From: Magnetovibrio sp.
Lineage (GTDB): Bacteria > Pseudomonadota > Alphaproteobacteria > Rhodospirillales > Magnetovibrionaceae
Assembly (NCBI GenBank): GCA_028281525.1
Contig: JANQJR010000055.1
Span: 1-64,000 of the forward strand
Direction: 5' to 3'
Length of the DNA stretch: 64,000 bases
The notes under the pieces were generated by a model. That model made no database searches, was not told the origin of the DNA, and saw only the letters and a program-made list of their open reading frames with translations. Positions 49,330 through 60,014 of the stretch are shown in pieces; position 1 is the first letter of the stretch; every line of letters starts with the position of its first letter. A program made the translations under genes and the position numbers.

Positions 49330-50550
49330 TCAATCCGGTGTCCCGCTGAGAATGCGGGTTTCGAAACCTTCGCGGTTTAAGACATTCACCAAATTTTCCA
49401 CGTGCCTGCGGTCGAGCGTTTCGACCGCAACGTCGATTTCCGTTTCTTTCAGCGCCACGTCCGAAAACAGCCGCTGGTGATGGATTTCGATGATGTTCGC
49501 GCCGCTGTCGCCAATGATCTTGGACACCACCGATAGGGCCAATGGCATGTCGGGCAGCTTGATGCGCAGGCTGACCAGTTTGCCCTCACGGGCCAAACCG
49601 CGCATCAGGATGCTGGAAAGCATACGTGAATCGATGTTGCCGCCGGACACCACCAATCCCACGGTGCGGCCTTGAAACTTCTCGCGGTTGGCCAACAAGG
49701 CGGCCAGAGGCGCCGCGCCGGCGCCTTCCGCAATGATGCGCTTTAAATCCATGAACGTCAGCAGCGCTTGCTCGATGTCCAACTCGCTGACCTTGAAAAT
49801 GCCGTCGACCACTTTCTCGATGATCGCCTGGGTGTTGGGCGATGGCGTTTTGACCGCGATGCCGTCGGCAATGGTTTGGCCGTAAGGGGCGTTCGTATGC
49901 GTTTTGTAATACGCGTCGAACATGGACGGGTAGGTGTCGGCCTGCACGCCGAAAACTTCGACGCCCGGCTTTAAATGCTTGGCGGCGATGGCGACGCCGG
50001 AAATCAGTCCGCCGCCGCCGATAGAGGCGATGATCGAATCCAATTGCGGTTGATCTTGCAACATTTCCAGACCGATGCAGCCTTGTCCGGCGATAACCTT
50101 TTCGTCGTCGTAAGGGTGCACGAACGTGTAACCCTCCGCCTCTGCCAAAACGATGGCGTGATCGCGGGCCTGAATAAAGTCGTCGCCTTGCAGAACCACT
50201 TTCGCGCCCAAGGCTTCGGTCCGTGCGATTTTGGTGAACGGCGTGTTGGTAGGCATGACAATGGTTGCTGGAATGCCCAATTGGCGGGAAAAATAGCCCA
50301 CGCCTTGGGCATGGTTGCCTGCCGATGCCGCAATCACCCCGGCTTGGCGCTCAGACTCGTTCAAGGACAACAGCTTGATCAGCGCACCGCGCACTTTGAA
50401 TGCGCCGGTGTGCTGCAGGTTCTCCAACTTCAAAACGACGTTGGCACCCGTCAGTTCGGAGAGCCGCGCGGCGGGAAAACAGGGTGTGCGCAGCACCCGG
50501 TCACGCATCAGTTCTTCTGCGCGTTCAATGTCCTCAAAGGTTACGTGCAT
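49330..50550 (-). CDS. ilvA: threonine ammonia-lyase
   Basis: 'ENLQHTGAFKVRGALIKL', 'VIAASAGNHAQGVGYFSRQLGIPATIVMP', C-terminal ACT-like domain. Confidence 0.94.
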   Translation of the reverse strand: MHVTFEDIERAEELMRDRVLRTPCFPAARLSELTGANVVLKLENLQHTGAFKVRGALIKLLSLNESERQAGVIAASAGNHAQGVGYFSRQLGIPATIVMPTNTPFTKIARTEALGAKVVLQGDDFIQARDHAIVLAEAEGYTFVHPYDDEKVIAGQGCIGLEMLQDQPQLDSIIASIGGGGLISGVAIAAKHLKPGVEVFGVQADTYPSMFDAYYKTHTNAPYGQTIADGIAVKTPSPNTQAIIEKVVDGIFKVSELDIEQALLTFMDLKRIIAEGAGAAPLAALLANREKFQGRTVGLVVSGGNIDSRMLSSILMRGLAREGKLVSLRIKLPDMPLALSVVSKIIGDSGANIIEIHHQRLFSDVALKETEIDVAVETLDRRHVENLVNVLNREGFETRILSGTPD

Positions 50551-50857
50551 GCACTTCAGCCACTTTCCAGTCAAATACCGCCCCTAAGGGCGAACGTGAC
50601 GGGGGAGTGTACAGCACCCGTAGGTCTAAACAACTGCCAGAAAGTGTGGTTTGTGCGGCTTCGCACATAGCGAACATGCGCCGTGAAGCGTGATTGCCCC
50701 TGTTGGGTCAATCGGTTACACTTTAGCGAAGTGGAAAGGCTTGAGGCCATTTTTGTGTTGCGCCCGGGGGGGCGCATCCCCCATATCTGTAGAGCATCGT
50801 AATCATATTAGTATATCCCCTGGGGGGCCCGCGCGGGGAAAGAGGGAGTTAAGGTTT

Positions 50858-51529
50858 ATGACAAGTCAGGCACTCGTCACCGCCGGTTCTTCGGATATCG
50901 ACGCCGTCGGCAGCGAAAACTTGGAAGAATTCGTAACATTCAACATCGCGGGTCAATTGTTCGGCATTCCGGTGCTGATCGTTCAAGACATCTTGGTGCC
51001 GGAAAACATCGCCTCCATTCCTTTGGCGCCACCGGAAGTGCGCGGTTCCATCAACCTGCGTGGCCGCATCGTCACGGTGATCGATGTGCGCGTGCGGTTG
51101 GGCCTGGAGCGGCGTGAAATCACTCACGATGGCGAATTTGAGGTGGAAGATGATACGCTCGAAGACGCCGCGCCCGAGTTGGAAGTGATCGAAGGCGGTG
51201 CGGAAGAAGCGGAAGATACAGAGGCAACCGAGGAAGACGCCGCCGACACGGCGCACGAAGCGGTCGAAGCCGTCAAGCGTAAGAAACGCCAGCACATGAT
51301 GGGCGTAACCGTCGAACACCAAAGCGAGTTGTATACCTTGCTGGTCGATAGCGTCGGCGACGTCATCAGCCTCAGCAAGGACAGCTACGAAGGCAACCCC
51401 AGCACACTCGATCCGGTGTGGCGTGAATTCGCCAGCGGCGTCTATCGTCTGGACAGTCAGTTGATGGTGGTGCTGGACGTGGAACGCCTGTTGGATTTCA
51501 AGGCTCCGGCGACATCGATGGGTGTCTAA
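50858..51529 (+). CDS. cheW: CheW-type chemotaxis coupling protein with acidic insertion
   Basis: 'EFVTFNIAGQLFGIPVLIVQDILVPENIASIPLAPPEVRGSINLRGRIVTVIDVRVRLGL' then acidic insert, then 'MMGVTVEHQSELYTLLVDSVGDVISL'. Confidence 0.92.
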   Translation: MTSQALVTAGSSDIDAVGSENLEEFVTFNIAGQLFGIPVLIVQDILVPENIASIPLAPPEVRGSINLRGRIVTVIDVRVRLGLERREITHDGEFEVEDDTLEDAAPELEVIEGGAEEAEDTEATEEDAADTAHEAVEAVKRKKRQHMMGVTVEHQSELYTLLVDSVGDVISLSKDSYEGNPSTLDPVWREFASGVYRLDSQLMVVLDVERLLDFKAPATSMGV

Positions 51530-51553
51530 ACACTTAACCTAATCAAACGAAAA

Positions 51554-51579
51554 CGGCGTCCAATCGGACGCCGCTTTTG
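51554..51579 (+). terminator. rho-independent terminator after cheW
   Basis: Stem CGGCGTCC (51554-51561)/GGACGCCG (51566-51573), loop AATC, then CTTTTG. Confidence 0.8.
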
Positions 51580-51615
51580 TGTGGGTAGGCATGTCAGTTG
51601 TTTTTGGGCCGGACC

Positions 51616-52671
<1,056 letters not shown>

Positions 52672-52800
52672 CTAACGCCACATTCCGTATTGTCAAAACG
52701 CGCCTCACTCAGGTCTCAATTATCGGCATAAAATATCGCCCACGCGCCAGAAACCAACAGAAATCTTTTCTCGAGACGTCCGAAGAGGTATGACAGTCCC

Positions 52801-53052
52801 ATGGTTTTTCGTCACACAGGTGGTGGACACCCCTCGGGCTCGATGGAAGTGCTGTTCGAGTTTCAGCACTTGGGCCACATCCTGCGCGTTGTGGCGATCG
52901 ATCCCGTGACCGCCACCGAAGTCACCATGATTGCCGACCCGAAGCACGGCCGCGAAACCATCAAACGCTTGGCTGCGCGAAAGCTCCAATACGTCTTGAG
53001 AAAGAAAGCCGCCAAGGCGGCGAAAAAAGACGGGCTCGACAAGTTGGTTTGA
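52801..53052 (+). CDS. DUF6898-like small protein
   Basis: 'MEVLFEFQHLGHILRVVAIDPVTATEVTMIADPKHGRETIKRLAARKLQYVL'. Confidence 0.7.
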   Translation: MVFRHTGGGHPSGSMEVLFEFQHLGHILRVVAIDPVTATEVTMIADPKHGRETIKRLAARKLQYVLRKKAAKAAKKDGLDKLV

Positions 53053-53113
53053 ACTCGACGCCAAATTCGCGTGCACACTCCTGTGGAGCGTTCCAATTCA
53101 CGTGGCAGCCCTG

Positions 53114-53119
53114 TATAAT
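53114..53119 (+). promoter_or_regulatory. candidate -10 element (TATAAT) upstream of the binding-protein/kinase operon
   Basis: TTCCAA (53091-53096)-N17-TATAAT (53114-53119); -35 match is weak. Confidence 0.35.
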
Positions 53120-53165
53120 AACGTGTGATGTAACTTTCCCCATTTCTCGGGGAAGGTAGGGTGTT

Positions 53166-54215
53166 ATGCTACTGCAACTTAATATTTTTTTGCGCTCGGC
53201 AATTGCAATTATCCTGATCGCCGGTTTTTTCATGATGGCCGTTCGCGCCGAAGCGAAGGATGGCCCGGTTGAGTTGATCATCCTGGAAACCATGGTCCTG
53301 GAAGCCATACAGGAACGGACCGCCGCCGTGCGTAAACGCCTTGCGGAAATCGATTTGCGACAAGGCGAAACCGTCAATATCCGAGTGTTGAACGCGCTGA
53401 AGGACAAGACCAAGGGGATGGCTATGCTGCGCGCCGCCATCGCCGAAAAGAAACCGGATCTGGTCATCACGGTCGCGACCGTGGCGACCCAGGCTGGCCG
53501 GGAAGTCTTGAAGGATACGGATATCCCGCAGGTCTTTTTGTTCGTTTCCGACCCGGTCGGGGCGAAGGTAATCGATTCGGTCGGTCGGCCCAGCAACTCA
53601 AACATTGCCGGCCATGTGCACATGTTGCCGCGTGATATTCATCTCAACATGATCATGCGTCTCATCACCTCCATCGATGCCGAAAGGCCCCTGCGGTTTG
53701 GGCTGTTGTATTCGGATTACCCGTCGTCCCTGAGTATGAAGAACAAAATTCTCGCGGCCGCCGAGCAGCGTGGCGACGTCATCATCCATGCTTACGAAAT
53801 CAAACAACGGCCCATGACCACGGGGCTGGCGCATATGTTGGAGGATGCGAAAGCGGGGCTCCGGGAACTCGAAACCAAAGCCGATTATATCTGGCTTGGT
53901 GAAGGGCCCTTGGGACGCAATGCCGCCTTCGTCGAACAAACCCTGCACTTGGCCAACAAGCCGGTGATCGCGGGGGCATCCATGGAAGGTGCGCGTGCAG
54001 GTATCTTGATCACGCTGGACAGCAATCCGGAAGACGACGCCCGGGAAGCCGTGATTTTGGTCAACGCCATTTTACGCGGCCAGAACCCGGGCGAGATTCC
54101 GGTCATGCGCACCAGTTCGTACCGCATCGGCATTAATCTGGGCACCGCCCGAACCCTAGGTGTTGAAGTACCGCCGGATCTGCTCGCAAACGCAAGCCGC
54201 GATCTGTATTGGTAA
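53166..54215 (+). CDS. ABC transporter substrate-binding family protein (PF04392-like)
   Basis: Signal/TM N-terminus; 'KPDLVITVATVATQAGREVLKDTDIPQVFLFVSDPVGAKVIDSVGRPSNSNIAG'; 'KPVIAGASMEGARAGILITLDSN'. Confidence 0.85.
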   Translation: MLLQLNIFLRSAIAIILIAGFFMMAVRAEAKDGPVELIILETMVLEAIQERTAAVRKRLAEIDLRQGETVNIRVLNALKDKTKGMAMLRAAIAEKKPDLVITVATVATQAGREVLKDTDIPQVFLFVSDPVGAKVIDSVGRPSNSNIAGHVHMLPRDIHLNMIMRLITSIDAERPLRFGLLYSDYPSSLSMKNKILAAAEQRGDVIIHAYEIKQRPMTTGLAHMLEDAKAGLRELETKADYIWLGEGPLGRNAAFVEQTLHLANKPVIAGASMEGARAGILITLDSNPEDDAREAVILVNAILRGQNPGEIPVMRTSSYRIGINLGTARTLGVEVPPDLLANASRDLYW

Positions 54216-54240
54216 ATTTGTCTTGGTGGGAGAGACCATT

Positions 54241-55197
54241 ATGTTCAACAGACTTTCGTTGTGGACCGTTTGGGCCGTTGTCGCCATCGGTCTCTTTCTG
54301 CCGTTTTTGAGCCACGCACAGAACCCCGCGTCACCGCCGGGCAATCGCACCTACACCGTCGGTTTCGCGCAAGACCATATGGCCAATGACTGGCGTGCTG
54401 CACAGGTGCGTGACGTTAAGCGGGCGTTGGAGAAACATCCCAACATCCGGTTCGTCTTCACCGACGCCAATGGCAACACCGCGCAACAAATCGTCGACAT
54501 TGAAAATCTCGCCGCCCAGAACGTCGACGTGTTGATCACCAGCCCACGCGATTCCGCCATCATGACGCCGGTGTTGTCGAAAATTTATCGATCGGGCATT
54601 CCGGTCGTGTTGTTGAGCCGCATGGTCGAAGGGAAAGACTTCACCACTTTTATCGGTGCATCGAACATCGATATCGCCACCAAGGCCGCGCACTATCTCG
54701 GCAAACGCTTGAACGGGAAAGGGCGTATCCTGATCTTGCAACATATCCCGACATCCACGCCCGGCCGCGACCGTACAAATGGTTTCCTTGACGCCATCAA
54801 GAACTATCCCGGCATTGAAATCGCCGCGATCAAACGTGCGGATTCCCTACGTAACCTAGCCGTCAAGCGCGTCGAAGAGGCGTTGAACGAGGGCCTGCAA
54901 TTCGATGCCATCTATGCCCAAAGCGACAGCATGGCGAGCGGCGCGCGCCTGGCCTTGATGAAGGCGGGGATTGATCCCGCTACCGTTCCGACGATTGGTA
55001 TCGATTACATCGCCGAAGCGCGCGACGCGATCATCTCGGGGCAACAAGACGCCAGCTTCACCTATCCGACCTTTGGCACAGCCGGAGCGGAAACCGCAGT
55101 CAAGCTTCTCATGGGCGAGGCGGTCCCTAAAATAATTACGGTCGAAAGCAAGCTTATTACCGGCGACAATGCTGAGGAAATCGAGCCCATCTTCTAA
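54241..55197 (+). CDS. periplasmic sugar-type/LacI-fold substrate-binding protein
   Basis: Signal peptide; 'YTVGFAQDHMANDWRAAQVRDVKRAL', 'NLAAQNVDVLITSPRDSAIMTPVLSKIYRSGIPVVLLSR', 'PTIGIDYIAEARDAIISGQQDAS'. Confidence 0.88.
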   Translation: MFNRLSLWTVWAVVAIGLFLPFLSHAQNPASPPGNRTYTVGFAQDHMANDWRAAQVRDVKRALEKHPNIRFVFTDANGNTAQQIVDIENLAAQNVDVLITSPRDSAIMTPVLSKIYRSGIPVVLLSRMVEGKDFTTFIGASNIDIATKAAHYLGKRLNGKGRILILQHIPTSTPGRDRTNGFLDAIKNYPGIEIAAIKRADSLRNLAVKRVEEALNEGLQFDAIYAQSDSMASGARLALMKAGIDPATVPTIGIDYIAEARDAIISGQQDASFTYPTFGTAGAETAVKLLMGEAVPKIITVESKLITGDNAEEIEPIF

Positions 55198-55229
55198 GCA
55201 CACCCCTAGGCTGACTGGCCCTACACACA

Positions 55230-57191
55230 ATGAACATACGTCAAAAGCTCACGGTTTTTACCATTGGCGCACTGGTTTTGGTGCAGGTCCTGGTGGGGGC
55301 TTTGTTTGCCTATCTGCACTCGCAACATTTGTCCGAGCAAGCTTACGCAAACATCTCCAACGCCTTTGTCGCGCTGGATGATGAAATGATGTCATTAAAC
55401 CACCGCTTGGCGTCCAACGCGACCACGCTTGCAGGCCGTAAGGATTTCATCTCGTCGGTGTCCATGATATCGGCTTACCAAGACGTCGTGAACTATCGGC
55501 CGTTGGTATTCGATGTCGAAAAGACCTTGTTGAGCCGCGAGCTGTTAAAAGCTGTGCGCGCCGCCCAGGTTGACTTAATCAGCGTATATACGCCGGAAAA
55601 CGAATTGATCGCCTTCGCTGGGCGTTTGCCTTCCGGTGACTACGTATCCGGCATCCGGTCTTACGAAGACGGTCAGCCCGTTCTCAAAACAGAGTTTCCT
55701 GGCGGTCAAGGAGCTTCGGCAAAGGCGGAGCTTCCAACCATTCTGGATGCGTTGCCTTATCAAAGCCATTTGGAGACCGGCGGCACCGATTATCACCAAT
55801 GGGCTTTCGGTCTTTATGTTGAAGCGGCCGAGAAAATCAAACGCCCGTATCCGGACGGCAGCTTCCAGGAAATCGGCAGCATTTGGGTCCGGGAACAGTT
55901 GGACGAGGGGTTCGCCAGCGCCATTTCGCGAAAGAGCGGAATCCAGTTCAGCTTCATCATCCCAAACGGCATCAACATCGGCAACATGGCGGGGCAGAGC
56001 CTCATACGTTATACGGAGGACCTTTCCGCCTCAGCGTCAGATACCAACGAACCGGGGCATTTCGTGCGGGCGGAAAACCTGGATTTCTTCCTCGGCTACA
56101 AGTCTTTGCAGTTGGTGAACGGCGAGGGTGTCCTGATGCTGTTCGGTGCGCCGAAATCCGTTTTGTGGGGCGGGGTGCGCGATTTCCTCATTGCCACATT
56201 CTTTGTCCTGGCCGGTAGTTCTTTGCTGATCATTCCAGTTATGATGATGTTCATGAACAAGACCCTCAACGAACCGCTCGCGACGCTGATCAGCGGCGTC
56301 GACTCGCTGCGCGAAGGGAAGTTCAAACGCATTCCGTCGATCAGCTCTCACGATGAAATACGGGACTTGGCGGATTCCTACAACACCATGGTCGAAGCCA
56401 TCGAACAACGTGAAGACGCGTTGCTGCTGGCCAAAGAAGAGGCGGAAATCGCCAACCACACAAAAAGCATGTTTCTCGCCAACATGAGCCACGAATTGCG
56501 CACGCCCTTGAACGCGATCAACGGCTTTTCGCAGCTCATGACCGAAAAAACCTTCGGTGACATACCGAAGCCTTACGACGAATACGCCAAGCTGATCAAT
56601 GAGAGCGGCCTGCACCTGCTGCACATCATCAGCGACATCCTCGACATGACCAAGGTCGAGGTCGGCAAGTTCGAACTGAACGAAGAAAGCTTCGAACCGT
56701 CCACAATCATCAACGAAGCCATAAAACTGACCATGACCGATGCCACGTTGAACAAGGTGAGCGTCGAAAAGAACCTGGAGGGCAATTGCGTATTGTATGC
56801 CGACCCCTTGCGCTTCAAGCAGTGCTTGTTGAACTTGCTGTCCAACGCCTACAAATTTTCCTCCGGCGGCCGGGTTATGGTGCGCTCCGAAGCCCAACCC
56901 GACGGCATGTATGTGTTGGCCATCGCCGACAATGGTGTCGGCATGACGCCCGAACAGGTGCAACGGGCGTTGGAACCCTTCACCCAGGTCGGCTCCGGCG
57001 TGGACCCGCGAATTCACTTAAGCCAAGGGACGGGACTGGGGCTGACCCTGACGTCGAGTTTGGTGAAGCTGCACGGCGGAACATTGACGATCGCCAGCGA
57101 ACCGGGCGTCGGCACCACGGTCACCATCACATTCCCGAAATCGCGCTGTCAGCCCATTGCGTCTTCTCCACAGAACGACGCCGCAGACTGA
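55230..57191 (+). CDS. membrane sensor histidine kinase (large periplasmic domain, HAMP, HisKA, HATPase_c)
   Basis: 'KSMFLANMSHELRTPLNAINGFSQLM', 'FKQCLLNLLSNAYKFSSGGRV', 'LAIADNGVGMTPEQVQRALEPFTQV...GTGLGLTLTSSLVKLHGG'; no receiver domain. Confidence 0.95.
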   Translation: MNIRQKLTVFTIGALVLVQVLVGALFAYLHSQHLSEQAYANISNAFVALDDEMMSLNHRLASNATTLAGRKDFISSVSMISAYQDVVNYRPLVFDVEKTLLSRELLKAVRAAQVDLISVYTPENELIAFAGRLPSGDYVSGIRSYEDGQPVLKTEFPGGQGASAKAELPTILDALPYQSHLETGGTDYHQWAFGLYVEAAEKIKRPYPDGSFQEIGSIWVREQLDEGFASAISRKSGIQFSFIIPNGINIGNMAGQSLIRYTEDLSASASDTNEPGHFVRAENLDFFLGYKSLQLVNGEGVLMLFGAPKSVLWGGVRDFLIATFFVLAGSSLLIIPVMMMFMNKTLNEPLATLISGVDSLREGKFKRIPSISSHDEIRDLADSYNTMVEAIEQREDALLLAKEEAEIANHTKSMFLANMSHELRTPLNAINGFSQLMTEKTFGDIPKPYDEYAKLINESGLHLLHIISDILDMTKVEVGKFELNEESFEPSTIINEAIKLTMTDATLNKVSVEKNLEGNCVLYADPLRFKQCLLNLLSNAYKFSSGGRVMVRSEAQPDGMYVLAIADNGVGMTPEQVQRALEPFTQVGSGVDPRIHLSQGTGLGLTLTSSLVKLHGGTLTIASEPGVGTTVTITFPKSRCQPIASSPQNDAAD

Positions 57192-57222
57192 TCTCGTCAC
57201 GGCCGGCGGCGGGCAAAACGGT

Positions 57223-57239
57223 TTGAAACCCGGTTTCAA
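57223..57239. promoter_or_regulatory. operator-like palindrome upstream of the ABC transporter operon
   Basis: TTGAAAC-CCG-GTTTCAA perfect 7-bp arms; overlaps GGTTT-G-AAACC (57220-57230). Confidence 0.4.
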
Positions 57240-57301
57240 TCCGATAACATTTGGCACGGTCCGGATTTAGAGGACGGACGAATTGTCACAGGGGAACAAT
57301 C

Positions 57302-58282
57302 ATGATCACGAACCGCGTCGGCCAACGCTTGACCACGGCCTTGATCGCCGCCGCCATGACGTTGGGAGCCGCCACATTGGCGCATGCCAAGGATGCCCAT
57401 GTCGCCATCACCCAGATCGTCGAACATCCGGCGCTGGACGCTGTGCGTAAGGGGGTCAAGGACGTCCTTGCCGAAGCCGGTTACGAGGAAGGCAAGAACC
57501 TCAAGTGGTCGTATGAAAGCGCGCAGGGCAATACCGCCACCGCCGCGCAAATCGCCAAGAAATTCGCAGGCGCAGGCCCCGACGTGATCGTCGCCATCGC
57601 CACGCCATCCGCACAAAACATGGTCGCCAGCACCAAGACCATTCCCATCGTGTTCAGCGCCGTCACCGATCCGGTGACCGCGAAGCTGGTCAGCGACCCG
57701 ATGCGCCCCGGTAAGAACGTCACCGGCGTGACCGACATGACACCGATCGCCGCGCACCTGGCGCTGGTCAAGCGCGTGGTTCCTGATGCCAAGAGGTTGG
57801 GCGTGGTCGCCAACCCCGGCGAAGCAAACTCCGTGTCCCTGGTCGAGCTGATCGAGCAAGAAGGCCCCAAGGCGGGCATGAGCGTCAAGGTCGCCGCCGC
57901 GACCAAGTCGGGCGAGGTGCTGGCCGCCGCGCGCTCCTTGGTTGGCAAGGTAGACGCCATCTACATCCCCACCGACAACACCGTGGTTTCCGCGTTTGAG
58001 GCCGTGGTCAAGGTCGGCAACGAAGCGAAAATCCCGATTTTGGCGGGTGACACGGACTCGGTTAAACGCGGCGCGGTCGCGGCCGCGGGCTTCAATTACT
58101 ATGACATCGGCCGCCAAACCGGCGACATGGTGGTGAAAATCTTGAAAGGTGCGAAGCCCGGCGACATGGCCGTGCAAGGCGTCGCCAAGACGGACTTATA
58201 CTTGAACGAAAAGTCCGCCAAGTCCCAAGGCGTGGTCTTGCCCGCCGACTTGGTCGGCGAGGCCAAGGACGTGATCCGCTGA
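57302..58282 (+). CDS. ABC transporter substrate-binding protein (PF04392 type)
   Basis: Signal peptide; 'HVAITQIVEHPALDAVRKGVKDVLAEAGYEEGKNLKWSYESAQGNTATAAQIAKKFAGAGPDVIVAIATPSAQ'. Confidence 0.94.
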   Translation: MITNRVGQRLTTALIAAAMTLGAATLAHAKDAHVAITQIVEHPALDAVRKGVKDVLAEAGYEEGKNLKWSYESAQGNTATAAQIAKKFAGAGPDVIVAIATPSAQNMVASTKTIPIVFSAVTDPVTAKLVSDPMRPGKNVTGVTDMTPIAAHLALVKRVVPDAKRLGVVANPGEANSVSLVELIEQEGPKAGMSVKVAAATKSGEVLAAARSLVGKVDAIYIPTDNTVVSAFEAVVKVGNEAKIPILAGDTDSVKRGAVAAAGFNYYDIGRQTGDMVVKILKGAKPGDMAVQGVAKTDLYLNEKSAKSQGVVLPADLVGEAKDVIR

Positions 58283-58305
58283 AGCGTGTCTCTGGATAGC
58301 GTGAT

Positions 58306-59223
58306 ATGAGCCAAATCGCATTTCTCGGCGCGATCGAGGTCGGACTGCTGTTCGCCTTTGTGGCGTTGGGCGTTTATTTGTCCTTTCGCGTTCTGCAGTT
58401 CCCCGACTTGACCGTCGACGGCAGCTTTCCGTTGGGCGCGGCGGTGTGCGCGGCGATGATTGTTGCGGGCTACAACCCATATGTGGCGAGTCTCATGGCG
58501 GCCATCGCCGGCGCCATGGCAGGGGTGGTGACGGCGTGGCTTAACGTGCGTCTGAAAATTCTTCACCTGCTGGCGTCGATCCTGACCATGATCGCGCTGT
58601 ATTCGGTGAATCTCCGCATCATGGGACGGCCCAATGTGGCGTTGTTGGGGGAGACGACGGTGTTCACGCCGCTGGAAAGCCTTGAGACGCCCATGTACAT
58701 CACGCTGCCCATCGCCCTGTTCGTGCTGGTTGTGATCGTCAAACTGGCGCTCGATTGGTTCTTGAATTCCGAAGTGGGGCTGGCGATGCGCGCCACCGGC
58801 GTCAATCCGCGCATGGCCCGCGCCCAAGGCATCCACACCAGCGGTTACATCATCGGCGGCATGGCGCTGTCCAACGCGCTGGTCGCCTTCGCGGGCGCCT
58901 TGTTCGCACAAAGCCAAGGCGCCGCGGACGTGACGCTCGGCGTCGGCGTCATCGTCGTCGGGCTGGCTGCCGTGATCGGCGGCGAAGCCATCATCTCCAC
59001 CGCAACGGTGTTCCGCGCTACCATCGCCTGCATTCTCGGCTCGATCCTGTATCGCTTGGCCGTGGCCGGGGCGCTCAACGCCGACGTGCTGGGGCTTAAG
59101 GCGCAGGACTTGAACCTGATCACCGCCGTACTGGTGGCCTTGGCCATGGTGCTGCCGGGTGTGCGCATGCCGTTTCGCGCCGGACGGGGGCAGGGCCGCA
59201 ATAAGGGGAGGCGGCGGATATGA
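58306..59223 (+). CDS. ABC transporter permease
   Basis: 'LGAIEVGLLFAFVALGVYLSFRVLQFPDLTVDGSFPLGAAVCA...NVRLKILHLLASILTMIALYSVNLRIMGRPNVALLGE'. Confidence 0.93.
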   Translation: MSQIAFLGAIEVGLLFAFVALGVYLSFRVLQFPDLTVDGSFPLGAAVCAAMIVAGYNPYVASLMAAIAGAMAGVVTAWLNVRLKILHLLASILTMIALYSVNLRIMGRPNVALLGETTVFTPLESLETPMYITLPIALFVLVVIVKLALDWFLNSEVGLAMRATGVNPRMARAQGIHTSGYIIGGMALSNALVAFAGALFAQSQGAADVTLGVGVIVVGLAAVIGGEAIISTATVFRATIACILGSILYRLAVAGALNADVLGLKAQDLNLITAVLVALAMVLPGVRMPFRAGRGQGRNKGRRRI

Positions 59224-60014
59224 TCGAAGCCAAAGGCTTGGCCGTCACCTTCAACCCCGGGAGCCCGATGGAAACGCCCGCCATGCGCGGCATCGACCTG
59301 GCGATACCCGAAGGCGAGTTCGTCACCGTGATCGGCTCCAACGGCGCGGGCAAAAGCACCTTCCTGAATGCTTTGGCGGGTGAGCTCAAACCGGACCAGG
59401 GCAACATCCTGATCGACAACCAGGACGTCACCAACTGGCCCACGGCCAAGCGCGCCGGATTGGTCGCGCGTGTGTTCCAAGACCCCTTGGGCGGCAGTTG
59501 CGCCAACCTGACCATCGAAGAAAACCTGGCTCTGGCGCAAGCCCGTGGCCGCAACCGCGGTCTCGGTGCGGCGGTGTATGAGAGTTTGCGCGATGAGTTC
59601 CGCGCGCACATCGCGCGTCTCAATCTGGGTCTCGAAAACAGGTTGGGCGATCGCATGGAGCTGTTGTCAGGCGGGCAGCGCCAAGCGGTGAGCCTTTTGA
59701 TGTCCGCGTTGCAACCGATGAAGATTTTGCTGCTCGACGAACACACGGCGGCGCTGGATCCCAAGACGGCGGCGTTCGTCTTGGAACTGACCGAGGAAAT
59801 CGTGGCGGAGCGGGGGCTCACCACCTTGATGGTCACGCATTCCATGCGCCAAGCGTTGGACGTCGGCAATCGTACCGTGATGCTGCACGAAGGCCGCGTG
59901 GTTCTGGACGTTCAAGGGGACGAAAAAAAGGGCATGACCGTCGAAGACTTGCTGCATATGTTCGAGCGTGTCCGCGGCGCGGAACTCGACGACGATAAGC
60001 TTTTGTTGAGTTGA
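59220..60014 (+). CDS. ABC transporter ATP-binding protein
   Basis: Walker A 'VIGSNGAGKSTFLNALAG', signature 'LLSGGQRQAVSLLMS', Walker B 'ILLLDEHTAALD'. Confidence 0.95.
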   Translation: MIEAKGLAVTFNPGSPMETPAMRGIDLAIPEGEFVTVIGSNGAGKSTFLNALAGELKPDQGNILIDNQDVTNWPTAKRAGLVARVFQDPLGGSCANLTIEENLALAQARGRNRGLGAAVYESLRDEFRAHIARLNLGLENRLGDRMELLSGGQRQAVSLLMSALQPMKILLLDEHTAALDPKTAAFVLELTEEIVAERGLTTLMVTHSMRQALDVGNRTVMLHEGRVVLDVQGDEKKGMTVEDLLHMFERVRGAELDDDKLLLS

